The notes under the pieces were generated by a model that was not told the origin of the DNA, did not search any database, and worked only from the letters and a program-made list of their open reading frames with translations. Positions 54,287-62,764 of a stretch of DNA of 64,000 nucleotides are shown piece by piece. The stretch lies in assembly GCF_000314975.1 (NCBI RefSeq), contig NZ_BAEN01000021.1, forward strand, positions 1 through 64,000. Reading direction: 5' to 3'. Positions within the stretch are counted from its first letter, which is position 1. Every line of letters starts with the position of its first letter. The translations under genes were made by a program, and so were the position numbers. This DNA is from Aliiglaciecola lipolytica E3. Lineage in GTDB: Bacteria > Pseudomonadota > Gammaproteobacteria > Enterobacterales > Alteromonadaceae.

Positions 54287-55090
54287 ATGATTCGAAGTAT
54301 CTGTATTGCGAGTACATTTTTAGTATTGAATGCGTTTGCCCAAGCGGACAAAAACCTGTCTAGTTTAACTCGGTTTGACTCTGATTTGGATTTGGAAGTG
54401 TATTCCAAAATGGATATTCGTGGTGTGAGAGTGGGTGACAATGTATTGGAACGCGCTTTAAACCTAATCGAAAAAGGTGGTGCAATCCAATATATTTCTG
54501 GTGGCAATCGCAGCGAAAAAGTAGACATACACTTTACACAACCTTACTTAGAGTCTGAACTATTACAGAATTTGTCGTTGCATTTTGACAAAGATCTGGG
54601 ATTCGTTAACCAAGTTTCATTAACCTATCGTGTTGCTAGCCGCTACGTGGATATTCTGCCGGTTTACAATAAAACGGTTGAACAAGCGATAGTAAAATAC
54701 GGAAATCCTTTAAGCTTTCAACAACTGCAAAACCTCACTAAAAATAATAACAGTGAGCTAAGACTAAGTTCGTTGATTGCTAATTTACCTACTCGTGGTG
54801 AATCTTCGGCGTTAATTAGAGCATATTTTGATTATCTACAAGTGACCCCCAAAACGCACTTTGTGAGAACTGAAAACGGACATGCGCTATTGTTAACTGG
54901 GTTTAAGCAGTGTTATTTCTGGCCACACGATGAATTTGAAGAGTTATTGAGTTTGTGTTCGTTTCAACCATCTAGCGGCAACATGAAAGGTCAGGGGATC
55001 ACCTTGACGTTACGTAATTTTGCCATCCAAAACCGTATTTCAGATTTTCAACTGATGCAAGATGAACAAGAAATCGAAATTAATTTTTAA
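54287..55090 (+). CDS. Exported protein of unknown function
   Basis: A protein of 267 residues from ATG 54287, with a signal peptide (SICIASTFLVLNAFAQA). The frame extends five codons upstream to a GTG. The mature part alternates strands and helices, with no motif I recognise. It holds paired cysteines late in the chain (KQCYFWPHDEFEELLSLCSF) that could form a disulphide in the periplasm. It converges on the retropepsin-like gene with a 6-base gap. Function unknown. Confidence 0.6.
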   Translation: MIRSICIASTFLVLNAFAQADKNLSSLTRFDSDLDLEVYSKMDIRGVRVGDNVLERALNLIEKGGAIQYISGGNRSEKVDIHFTQPYLESELLQNLSLHFDKDLGFVNQVSLTYRVASRYVDILPVYNKTVEQAIVKYGNPLSFQQLQNLTKNNNSELRLSSLIANLPTRGESSALIRAYFDYLQVTPKTHFVRTENGHALLLTGFKQCYFWPHDEFEELLSLCSFQPSSGNMKGQGITLTLRNFAIQNRISDFQLMQDEQEIEINF

Positions 55091-55096
55091 GCGACG

Positions 55097-56242
55097 TTAG
55101 CGTAGTGTTCGGTTTAACAACAAAAGATCATTTTGTTGATCAATCTTAAAATCAAACTGACGTAATATGTTCATTCCTAATAAGCCATCGGCATAGTCAA
55201 ATTCAGGCATTGGTAAAACCACAACGGCGACATCGTCCAAACGAAAGCCCGCAAAAAAGACCTGCTTTAGCTGATACACTGGCGCATCCAATAAACCACC
55301 TGCCGTGTTTATTTTATAAGTACCAACATATTCCCAACTTGTCCTACGCGATATATTTGCAAACGCCTCAGACGTTAATACCGTTGTTGTTGCCCCCGTG
55401 TCTAACATCAGTTCTTGTTTATTTCTGCCGAATAAAACCGGAGTAGTATAATGATCGCCGAGTGGACGTAATTTAACTGAGCGTTCGTAATCAACTGGCT
55501 GCGGCTCGTCTTTTTCAATGGGTTCAGTACTTGCTGTTGACGTTCCCTGTTGTTTTAAAATCTGCCTAATACGGGCAGCATCCATATCTCCTTGTTGCAG
55601 TGAAGCCAACACGTTTTCCATTAAAAACTCTTGATTTTGATATGCGTAAGCTTCTGCCAACGATACGATAATTGAGCGCCGAGTTGGATCAAACTGCCAA
55701 AGGGGTTCAAGAAATGTTGCTAGAACATCCCATGAACGAATGGCTTTTAATTTATTAATATTGGTATTTGTTAGTTCATTGATTAATCCAAGTATTTGCG
55801 CTTTCTGTTCTGTTTCTAAAGGCAGATCAAGTAACGAATAATAATGTGCAAGCACTTCACTAATAGGAGCTGTTTTGGCAATCAGTTGTCCCTCGAGCAA
55901 CAAATAATCAATGTTCTGAGGCTCGTTTCTCAGAAATGCTTGAATCGCATCTTTTGCGTCAACCAACTCGCCAGCAGCAATTTGTTGTTTAATCCAATAA
56001 ATTGCTTTTTGATATCGTTGATTATCTTCTTCTGAGGGGGCTTCGAAAGTTTCCGGTTTATTTTGCTTGGTTGTATTTGTGTATTGAGTTTCAGGTGAGG
56101 TTAATTGCGGTAAATTAACATCCGAATTCGATACCGAACTAGTGGACGAATTCAACCGTGTTAGTTGCTGCCAAAAAAATAGATTTAATAGCACTGATGC
56201 CAGCAAACAAGCAGAAACAAATATAGCAATATATTTAGCCAT
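55097..56242 (-). CDS. Membrane-anchored retropepsin-like aspartic protease
   Basis: A 381-residue protein with one N-terminal membrane anchor (IFVSACLLASVLLNLFFW), a helical TPR-like middle (residues ~75-245) and a C-terminal single-lobe aspartic protease domain. The catalytic motif is DTGATTT at about residues 281-287, followed by the flap and ADGLLGMNILRQFDF. One lobe means it should act as a dimer. It likely faces the periplasm. The next minus-strand gene upstream is a PilZ-like or unrelated group and gives no clue to the substrate. Confidence 0.85.
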   Translation of the reverse strand: MAKYIAIFVSACLLASVLLNLFFWQQLTRLNSSTSSVSNSDVNLPQLTSPETQYTNTTKQNKPETFEAPSEEDNQRYQKAIYWIKQQIAAGELVDAKDAIQAFLRNEPQNIDYLLLEGQLIAKTAPISEVLAHYYSLLDLPLETEQKAQILGLINELTNTNINKLKAIRSWDVLATFLEPLWQFDPTRRSIIVSLAEAYAYQNQEFLMENVLASLQQGDMDAARIRQILKQQGTSTASTEPIEKDEPQPVDYERSVKLRPLGDHYTTPVLFGRNKQELMLDTGATTTVLTSEAFANISRRTSWEYVGTYKINTAGGLLDAPVYQLKQVFFAGFRLDDVAVVVLPMPEFDYADGLLGMNILRQFDFKIDQQNDLLLLNRTLR

Positions 56243-56266
56243 TAACCGATTGCCTTAAGCGACAAA

Positions 56267-56734
56267 CTAAGCGCTAGGTAAACAAGCTTTTCCATAAATA
56301 TCTCTAAATGGTTCTGGCATTCTTTTAGGTTTCCCAGATGACAACGCGATACATACAAAATCCGTGCGAGCGGTTAAGACTGTGACTCCATCAGACTCGC
56401 GAATAAATTGAAATTTTCTAGATAACTTTAATCTGCGATCACATTCAATAATCCAGGTTGCACATAGTAAATTATCACCTAACAATGCGGCGGCGTGATA
56501 TTCAATTTCATGTTTACTTATGGCCATACCTCGGTCTAACTGTTGATATATTTCTATGGTTAGCCCCAGTGACATCGAATGTGACCAAGAAACTCGTTCT
56601 AGCTGTGATACATACGCCACATTATTGACATGGTTATAGTGATCTATTTGCTCAGGCGTCACAGACCATTTCATGATGTGCGGTGTGGGTAACAACCATG
56701 CATATGTATCTGTAATAGGCTTTTCGTTAGGCAT
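56267..56734 (-). CDS. Acyl-CoA thioesterase, 4HBT (hot-dog) family
   Basis: A 155-residue hot-dog-fold protein with VTPEQIDHYNHVNNVAYVSQLERVSW landmarks spread over residues ~20-46; the His/Asn/Glu cluster is the family's active-site region. YbgC/FadM-type enzymes hydrolyse acyl-CoA thioesters. Substrate length cannot be judged. It lies 2 bases after the FFLEELY-motif gene on the same strand. Confidence 0.85.
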   Translation of the reverse strand: MPNEKPITDTYAWLLPTPHIMKWSVTPEQIDHYNHVNNVAYVSQLERVSWSHSMSLGLTIEIYQQLDRGMAISKHEIEYHAAALLGDNLLCATWIIECDRRLKLSRKFQFIRESDGVTVLTARTDFVCIALSSGKPKRMPEPFRDIYGKACLPSA

Positions 56735-56736
56735 AT

Positions 56737-57438
56737 CTAGGCTTTAAACTCAGGTAAAGGGTTAGGACGTTTCTGCTCAAATAAAGCATTTTTAAGCGCT
56801 CTCTCTCGGGACACAATGGGCTGAATAAAGTCATCCACGTTGCCTAACTTTTTAAATGATTTATAACCGGATTCTAAAAACTGATGGAGGCTTTCAACAC
56901 CTGCCATTCTTGCAGGTTTGCGCGACAGCATTAATAACGTTGAAATACCTTTTATTTTGACCACGTCTGCCAAATCAACACCGAGCCTCTCAAGCAGTAC
57001 AATTTGTTCTTCCCGTTGCGCTTGATTTTCACATTTACAATAGGCCATCGCGTATGTTTCACGCGAAATCGTTTTTCCATCGAGCTGTTCGGTTAAAGCG
57101 ATATCCAATTCTAAGGAAAGGCTGTTTAACCTCAGTGCCGCCTCTAATGATTCCAGAGCTTGTTTGGGAATAATCTTCGCCATTTTAGGGACAACGCGCG
57201 CCAACTCTTGGTCGCGCTGACTAAAATCTTTAGGGCCATACAATTCATCAATGAAAAACGTCATTGCTGGGCGGAATCGTTTACTTTCCCACAGATCTTG
57301 ATGGGTAGCTAAAAGGCGCTTTGTTTGCCAATCCTGTAATTCCCTTAATGCGTCTGTTAAGTCAACTTTCAGTGTGTGCTCATGCATTTCATTAGCATGA
57401 TGGAGATGTTGAATTATGTTATCCAGAAGAATCGTCAT
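56737..57438 (-). CDS. FFLEELY-motif protein
   Basis: A 233-residue all-helical soluble protein containing FFIDELYGPKDFSQRDQEL (about residues 55-73), the defining motif of a gammaproteobacterial family of unknown function named after FFLEELY. There is no membrane segment. It is co-oriented with the thioesterase gene and the CBM9-like gene, so the three may be one transcript. Confidence 0.8.
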   Translation of the reverse strand: MTILLDNIIQHLHHANEMHEHTLKVDLTDALRELQDWQTKRLLATHQDLWESKRFRPAMTFFIDELYGPKDFSQRDQELARVVPKMAKIIPKQALESLEAALRLNSLSLELDIALTEQLDGKTISRETYAMAYCKCENQAQREEQIVLLERLGVDLADVVKIKGISTLLMLSRKPARMAGVESLHQFLESGYKSFKKLGNVDDFIQPIVSRERALKNALFEQKRPNPLPEFKA

Positions 57439-57445
57439 TGATTAT

Positions 57446-58183
57446 TTATTCACCCAAAATTAATGTATCGAATACGCTGGCATCTATCCAGCCGCGGTTT
57501 TTATCACCATTAACGGCTTGTATGTCTTTTGAACCTATGAAGTGTTCGCGCGTGTTACTGTTATCATTGTCACAATAGGCCAACATAAAGCCAATTTTTT
57601 TTCCCTTATAAAGAGTTACGGGAGTATTTGTTTTGTTAGCTGTGAAATTATCCGCATAAAGAGAAATGGCCACTTCCCAAATCACCTTATGTGGTGCATT
57701 TGGATCGCGTCGCCATTGACTTTCAATATGCTCATTAAATAATGCTGGGGAGCGTTCAGGAGTGATATCAACCACTTGGTTATCCAATGCAATGTGATAA
57801 GCAAACGCATTGTAAGTGTATTGGTGGTTACCGCCTGATGCGTCTTCATCGATAAATACCTCTAACGTATCGTCATCCCAGTAATTAAGTAGAGGGTCTG
57901 CATTAAAATCAACTAAACGATCATCTTCGATATGAGCTTGTAAATAGAGTTTGTTTGAGTCCCAAAGCAAGCGATATTTGCCCTGAAAATCCTGCTCATC
58001 TAAAGGCCCGCCAAGAATAATATGTTCTAGCGGAAGCCATTTTGCTCTCTGCCAGACTTGGTCATCATCGATTCCATCAATGACGGGCGCTATTTCCGTT
58101 TTGGCAACATCAATAGCCAGCACGTTTGCATTGCAAAACACTATTGCCAGCACCATGAGCATTTTCCTGCGATCGATAAACAT
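57446..58183 (-). CDS. Exported CBM9-like (DOMON-type) protein
   Basis: A 245-residue protein with a signal peptide (MLMVLAIVFCNANVLA) and a carbohydrate-binding family 9-like beta-sandwich. Landmarks are APVIDGIDDDQVWQRAKWLP (after the signal), LYLQAHIEDDRLVDFN, DDTLEVFIDEDASGGNHQYT and KIGFMLAYCDND. Such domains bind sugars or haem-like ligands in the periplasm. The ligand is unknown. Confidence 0.82.
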   Translation of the reverse strand: MFIDRRKMLMVLAIVFCNANVLAIDVAKTEIAPVIDGIDDDQVWQRAKWLPLEHIILGGPLDEQDFQGKYRLLWDSNKLYLQAHIEDDRLVDFNADPLLNYWDDDTLEVFIDEDASGGNHQYTYNAFAYHIALDNQVVDITPERSPALFNEHIESQWRRDPNAPHKVIWEVAISLYADNFTANKTNTPVTLYKGKKIGFMLAYCDNDNSNTREHFIGSKDIQAVNGDKNRGWIDASVFDTLILGE

Positions 58184-58467
58184 ATTCAGCTCTCTAAATG
58201 ACTTAACTACATCATAGCTTGTCTTAAAGCTGCTTTTTTGACAACCGCTAATTATTGCGATTTTGGCAAGATTAATATGCTAAACAGTTCTGGGGCAAAA
58301 AGAACAATAGGTCAATGTTGAGTTACCCAGTGGCAATTGGTTACAATGCGTTTTTATATTCAATATTTGTAGAAAGTGGATTTGTGTCGTTGGGCGTGTC
58401 GAATTTCTTGGCAGTTTGTTTTATCCAATAATCTCCATACTATAAGATCTAGTGTAACGGGTAGTTT

Positions 58468-59016
58468 GTGCATCATTATCGCGACCTCATAAAACTGTTT
58501 AATCAATGCTTTGAGAAAAGTGAGAATACCCAACTGGTAAAAGGCGAAAGTGAACCAATCTATTTACCAGCCAACGAGCACTGTGACTATCATCAAATTG
58601 TGTTCGCTAATGGCTTTTTTGCCAGTGGTTTACATGAAATTGCGCACTGGTGTATTGCCGGTAAACAAAGGCGATTGTTAGAAGACTATGGCTATTGGTA
58701 TTGTCCCGATGGACGTAACAAACAACAACAAGCAGAATTTGAGCAAGTTGAATTGAAACCCCAGGCAATTGAATGGGCATTTAGCCTTGCGGCAAACCTG
58801 CCGTTTCAAGTCAGCACAGACAACCTCAATGGTGAACAACCTGATAGGGCAGCGTTTCAAAGTAATGTTTTTCAGCAATTAAATGAATACCAGCGCAATG
58901 GTTTTCCTCCTAGAGCGCAAATTATGCTAAATGCGTTGGCCGCATTCTATCAGGTCGACTTAACCGCAAACATGTGTGCTTCATCTTTATCATCTGTCCA
59001 AAGGCGCATTGCGTGA
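58468..59016 (+). CDS. epmC: Elongation factor P hydroxylase
   Basis: A 182-residue protein matching EpmC (YfcM), which hydroxylates the lysylated lysine of EF-P. The metal-binding region is ASGLHEIAHWCIAGKQRR (about residues 51-68) followed by DYGYWYCPDGRNKQQQAEFE. The start is GTG. The stop overlaps the start of the following kinase-like gene by GTGA. EpmA and EpmB are not in this window. Confidence 0.92.
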   Translation: MHHYRDLIKLFNQCFEKSENTQLVKGESEPIYLPANEHCDYHQIVFANGFFASGLHEIAHWCIAGKQRRLLEDYGYWYCPDGRNKQQQAEFEQVELKPQAIEWAFSLAANLPFQVSTDNLNGEQPDRAAFQSNVFQQLNEYQRNGFPPRAQIMLNALAAFYQVDLTANMCASSLSSVQRRIA

Positions 59017-60143
59017 GAACATTTAAATTAGGTCTTATTATTAATCCTTTTGCTGGTATTGGCGGCGCATTAGCTTTAAAAGGCAGTGATGGCAAAGAAA
59101 TCCGTGAAAAGGCATTAGCGATGGGGGCTGAAAAGCGGGCTAATGCGAAGACCCGTCTCGCATTGGAAGAAATAGCCTCATTGCATGAAAATATTGAAAT
59201 TTATACGGCATCTGGAGAAATGGGCGAAGATTTAAGTCGTTCAATGGGCTTCAATACGCAAGTTGTCTATCAAACTGATCCGGATCAAACTGAGGCCATC
59301 GATAGCCAAAATACGGCTGCGAAATTATTGGATGCTCAAGTCGATCTGATTTTATTTGCTGGTGGCGACGGCACTGCGCGAAATATCTATGACATAGTAG
59401 CTGATCAAGTCGCAGTTTTAGGGGTGCCAGCCGGCTGTAAAATTCATTCAGGTGTGTATGCGATCACACCGAAATCAGCAGGTCGAGTCGTGAAAATGTT
59501 GATCCAAGGCGAAATCGTGAGTTTGAGTGAAGCCGAGGTTAAAGACATTGATGAAGATAAGTTTCGACAAGGTAAAGTGAACGCAAAATACTATGGTGAA
59601 ATGCGCGTGCCAACGGAATTGCGTTATATTCAAGCGGTAAAAATGGGCGGCAAAGAATCTGAAAATTTAGTGTTAATTGATATTGCTGCGCAAATCATCG
59701 AGATGATGCAAGAATTACCTGAGACCGTGTTTGTTATGGGTTCGGGCTCAACCGTTGCCACGATAATGCAAGAGTTAGGGCTAGATAATACGTTATTAGG
59801 TGTTGATCTTGTTGTTAATCAACAATTAGTTCACCAAGATGCGACTGAAAACGACATTTTAAATTATGTTGAGCAAACTCCCAGCAAGTTAGTTATTACC
59901 CTAATAGGAGGGCAGGGGCACCTATTTGGGCGCGGTAATCAGCAACTAAGTCCAGCTGTTTTAAGAGCCGTTGGTCGACAAAATATATGTGTGGTGGCGA
60001 CTAAAAGTAAAATACAATCACTCCAAGGTCGGCCTCTCATTAGTGATTCTGGCGATATGCACTTAGATGCAGAATTAGCCGGATTGATACCGGTGATTAC
60101 CGGTTACCGCGACCAAGTTTTATATCCTATTGCTGAATCTTAA
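59013..60143 (+). CDS. ATP-NAD/AcoX kinase family protein
   Basis: A protein of 376 residues from GTG 59013 (MRTFKLGLIINPFAGIGG). The open frame runs 13 codons further upstream into epmC, but the GTG overlapping the epmC stop is the natural coupled start. It has the diacylglycerol/NAD-kinase-type motif FAGGDGTARNIYDI (about residue 108) and the GSGSTVATIMQELGL segment. Family members phosphorylate NAD or a related substrate. The natural substrate of this subgroup is unclear. Confidence 0.85.
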   Translation: MRTFKLGLIINPFAGIGGALALKGSDGKEIREKALAMGAEKRANAKTRLALEEIASLHENIEIYTASGEMGEDLSRSMGFNTQVVYQTDPDQTEAIDSQNTAAKLLDAQVDLILFAGGDGTARNIYDIVADQVAVLGVPAGCKIHSGVYAITPKSAGRVVKMLIQGEIVSLSEAEVKDIDEDKFRQGKVNAKYYGEMRVPTELRYIQAVKMGGKESENLVLIDIAAQIIEMMQELPETVFVMGSGSTVATIMQELGLDNTLLGVDLVVNQQLVHQDATENDILNYVEQTPSKLVITLIGGQGHLFGRGNQQLSPAVLRAVGRQNICVVATKSKIQSLQGRPLISDSGDMHLDAELAGLIPVITGYRDQVLYPIAES

Positions 60144-60181
60144 ACTCATCATATCAATACTCAAAACAGGAATCCTTTTAC

Positions 60182-60460
60182 GTGTCACAGCAACCACTAG
60201 AACACTTTATTCAACAAGCAGAAACCCAATTAGATCAAGTTGTAGACTCTGGTACTGACGACGAGTTGTTTATCGCGAGTTATTTGCATGGCCATTTTTC
60301 GTTGATAGCCAGTCAAGCGTTAAACAGTGAAAAAGCCGATGTTGCCACGCTAGATGCTTTATTAACTAACAATCTCAATGACGCCTTTGCTCAAAACGAA
60401 CTTGAGCCAGAAGATCAGAAAAAAGTCATGACATTGTGGCAATCATTATTGGATGCATAG
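60182..60460 (+). CDS. yfcL: YfcL family protein
   Basis: A 92-residue acidic helical protein with a GTG start and AGGAA upstream. The segments VVDSGTDDELFIASYLHGHF and ALDALLTNNLNDAFAQNEL-like helix match the YfcL family. Function is unknown. Its place between the epmC pair and mnmC is conserved in enterics, which supports the call. Confidence 0.85.
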   Translation: MSQQPLEHFIQQAETQLDQVVDSGTDDELFIASYLHGHFSLIASQALNSEKADVATLDALLTNNLNDAFAQNELEPEDQKKVMTLWQSLLDA

Positions 60461-60613
60461 TGTTTTGTTACGTCTCGTCAAAACATTGCCGCTTTAAGGT
60501 CATTGATTGCCGTTCCTCATCATCAAAAATAACTTAGACAGCCTGTTTTGAGGCTAGCCACATTGTCGTCAATTGTGTTTTTTACGTGGCTCGAATATTG
60601 CAAATACTCATAA

Positions 60614-61264
60614 ATGAAGACGTTATTGCAAAGAGTATTGCGTGTGAAAAATTTTAAAATCCAAAAAATATATCATAGTTTATGGTTAGGGTTAGTTGCC
60701 TGTCTTAGTGCATGTACCGCTCTGTCAGAATCTGAATATCAACCGCAAGTGCAATACGAAGAGTCAGTACCTGCTTTAGGCAACGTTGAATATCACACCT
60801 CATTGCTGGCCAACGAGTTGTTTTCGAGGGTGAGTGCCAACCGTGATTATCGTTACGCAGTTGTCAGCTTTGTGCCAGTAACCAATCTACAATTTGATAA
60901 AAATCATCAGCACCCTTTACGGCTTCTAGGGCATCAATTATCTGAGGGAATGGTGACAGAAGCGAGCCGTCGTGGATTTATTACTCAAGACTATAAGATC
61001 ACAAACGATATATTAATAACAAAAGAAGCAGAATATGCGTTGAGTCGTGACGTTTCCCGACTAGCACCTTTGCAAAATGTCGATTTTTACATCGCCGGGA
61101 CTATAACGGAACAACAAGAAGGGGCGATAGTAAATGCGAGAATAGTTCATGTGGAAAGTAAAGATGTTGTCGCTTCTGCGACTAAATTTTTTCCGGCAGA
61201 GTTGTTTTGGCAACGAGAAAAAGTCACCACGCGAGGTGGCATGCTCTATCGCACTGATTCGTAA
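60614..61264 (+). CDS. FlgO-family lipoprotein, copy 1
   Basis: A 216-residue exported lipoprotein with a lipobox at LSAC (about residue 35). The FlgO-type domain has RYAVVSFVPVTNLQF, LLGHQLSEGMVTEASRRGF, LSRDVSRLAPLQNVDFYIAGTI and VNARIVHVESKDVVASA. FlgO in Vibrio is an outer-membrane flagellar protein, but no flagellar genes are near. It is the most divergent of three tandem paralogs. Confidence 0.8.
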   Translation: MKTLLQRVLRVKNFKIQKIYHSLWLGLVACLSACTALSESEYQPQVQYEESVPALGNVEYHTSLLANELFSRVSANRDYRYAVVSFVPVTNLQFDKNHQHPLRLLGHQLSEGMVTEASRRGFITQDYKITNDILITKEAEYALSRDVSRLAPLQNVDFYIAGTITEQQEGAIVNARIVHVESKDVVASATKFFPAELFWQREKVTTRGGMLYRTDS

Positions 61265-61279
61265 TTAAAGGAGTCTTAA

Positions 61280-62026
61280 GTGACTAAACTAACATTATCT
61301 TTGGCTATGGTTTTGATCTTGTCAGGCTGTGCTAATATGCCTTTGTTCGGCGAACAGGATTCAGACAAACCTCAACGCAAATCTGACAATCGAGCAGCTC
61401 CGCAAATGCATGTGGTGAATATCATGTCCGATCCCGCCTATTTATCTGCGGATTATAATCAAACCACTGAACAAAATGATTTATATGGCAGCGAACCAGC
61501 AGACGCTTTGTACGGAAATGGCAGCGGGAATAACTCACGTATTATGACCAAACATGTGGGCGACTATGTTCAGAATATGACGCAGGATCTGATTTCTAAC
61601 ATGGAATATTTAACTGATAAGACGCCGGTTGGGGTTACTAACTTTGCGTTAATAGACAGTAATCTGCAACGCACAAATTTGCTTGGCTTCCAGTTAACCG
61701 AGTCATTTATGCATGAATTACATAAGTTTCGTATCCCAGTCATCGATTTTAAAGCGACGGATTATATTCGTGTAACTGAACAGGGTGATTTTTTGTTAAG
61801 CAGGGACTTTTTAGAACTGACCGAACAAACGCCCATTGAATATATTCTTACCGGCACCTTAACCAAGCATCAAGGTGGCTACATCGTGAATGCACGGATT
61901 CTTGGTTTACAAAGTAAAGCCGTGGTGGCAAGTGCGCAGATGTTAATGCCGTTTTATGTGGTGGACGCACTATTGCCAAGTGAACACAATATGGTTGATG
62001 GTGTGCAGTTGACCCAAGGAGAGTAA
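61280..62026 (+). CDS. FlgO-family lipoprotein, copy 2
   Basis: A 248-residue lipoprotein (lipobox LILSGCA, cysteine about residue 17). It shares the family core VGVTNFALIDSNLQRTNLLG, VIDFKATDYIRVTEQGDFLLSR and YILTGTLTKHQGGYIVNARI with its neighbours. The region between the lipobox and the domain is a polar linker. It starts 15 bases after copy 1 with an AAAGGAG ribosome site. Confidence 0.85.
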   Translation: MTKLTLSLAMVLILSGCANMPLFGEQDSDKPQRKSDNRAAPQMHVVNIMSDPAYLSADYNQTTEQNDLYGSEPADALYGNGSGNNSRIMTKHVGDYVQNMTQDLISNMEYLTDKTPVGVTNFALIDSNLQRTNLLGFQLTESFMHELHKFRIPVIDFKATDYIRVTEQGDFLLSRDFLELTEQTPIEYILTGTLTKHQGGYIVNARILGLQSKAVVASAQMLMPFYVVDALLPSEHNMVDGVQLTQGE

Positions 62027-62030
62027 CACC

Positions 62031-62762
62031 GTGAAGTGCACATCAAATATGCCAATCTTGTCCGTTGCTGTCTGTTTATTCTTAAGCGGCTGTGCATCAT
62101 CTGGTGCGTCATTCGTGGATTGGTTTTCTGCTCCTGAAAAACACACTCCGCAAACGGTAGATACGACAGAAAAGCTAGAAAAGCCTGATACCGGTATTCG
62201 CTATCGGGCCGAACCTAAAGAGTTAATTGCAAAACAAGCGAATGACAATAATCAGCCAGTCGCTGTTTATCGCGCACCAAATACCTTATACCAACCTTCG
62301 TTTAGTCATAAATCTTTGGCGGATTATGCCGAGCAGTTAACGATGGAATTGGTTAGAAATGGGCGACAACTTAACACCTCAAGCAAAGTGGGCATTGCGT
62401 CTTTTGTGAATTTAGATAACAGCCTTACACAAACCACGATTTTAGGTAATCAACTAGCTGAAATGTTGATTGTAGAGGTGCAAAGTTTTGGCGTTCAGGT
62501 TATTGATTTTAAAACCACTAGTCATATTGGCGTTGGTGCAAGTGGTGATATGGTGTTTAGTCGTGAGGCAGGTCGATTGTCTCGACAACTAGAATTAGAT
62601 TACGTTCTGTCCGGCACCCTCATTCGCAGTGAAAAAGGTGTTCGAGTCAATGCGCGTATTATATCTACCAGTTCAAAAGTGGTGGTGTCGAGCGCGTCTT
62701 TATTAGTACCAGACTTTGTTGTGAGATCATTGCAGCCGCAGTATGTGCTGGTAGGCGAATAA
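62031..62762 (+). CDS. FlgO-family lipoprotein, copy 3
   Basis: A 243-residue lipoprotein (lipobox FLSGCA, cysteine about residue 21) with a GTG start 4 bases after copy 2. The core reads VGIASFVNLDNSLTQTTILG, VIDFKTTSHIGVGASGDMVFSR, and YVLSGTLIRSEKGVRVNARI. It is closest to copy 2, suggesting a recent duplication. The three genes form one operon and probably assemble together at the outer membrane. Confidence 0.85.
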   Translation: MKCTSNMPILSVAVCLFLSGCASSGASFVDWFSAPEKHTPQTVDTTEKLEKPDTGIRYRAEPKELIAKQANDNNQPVAVYRAPNTLYQPSFSHKSLADYAEQLTMELVRNGRQLNTSSKVGIASFVNLDNSLTQTTILGNQLAEMLIVEVQSFGVQVIDFKTTSHIGVGASGDMVFSREAGRLSRQLELDYVLSGTLIRSEKGVRVNARIISTSSKVVVSSASLLVPDFVVRSLQPQYVLVGE

Positions 62763-62764
62763 GC

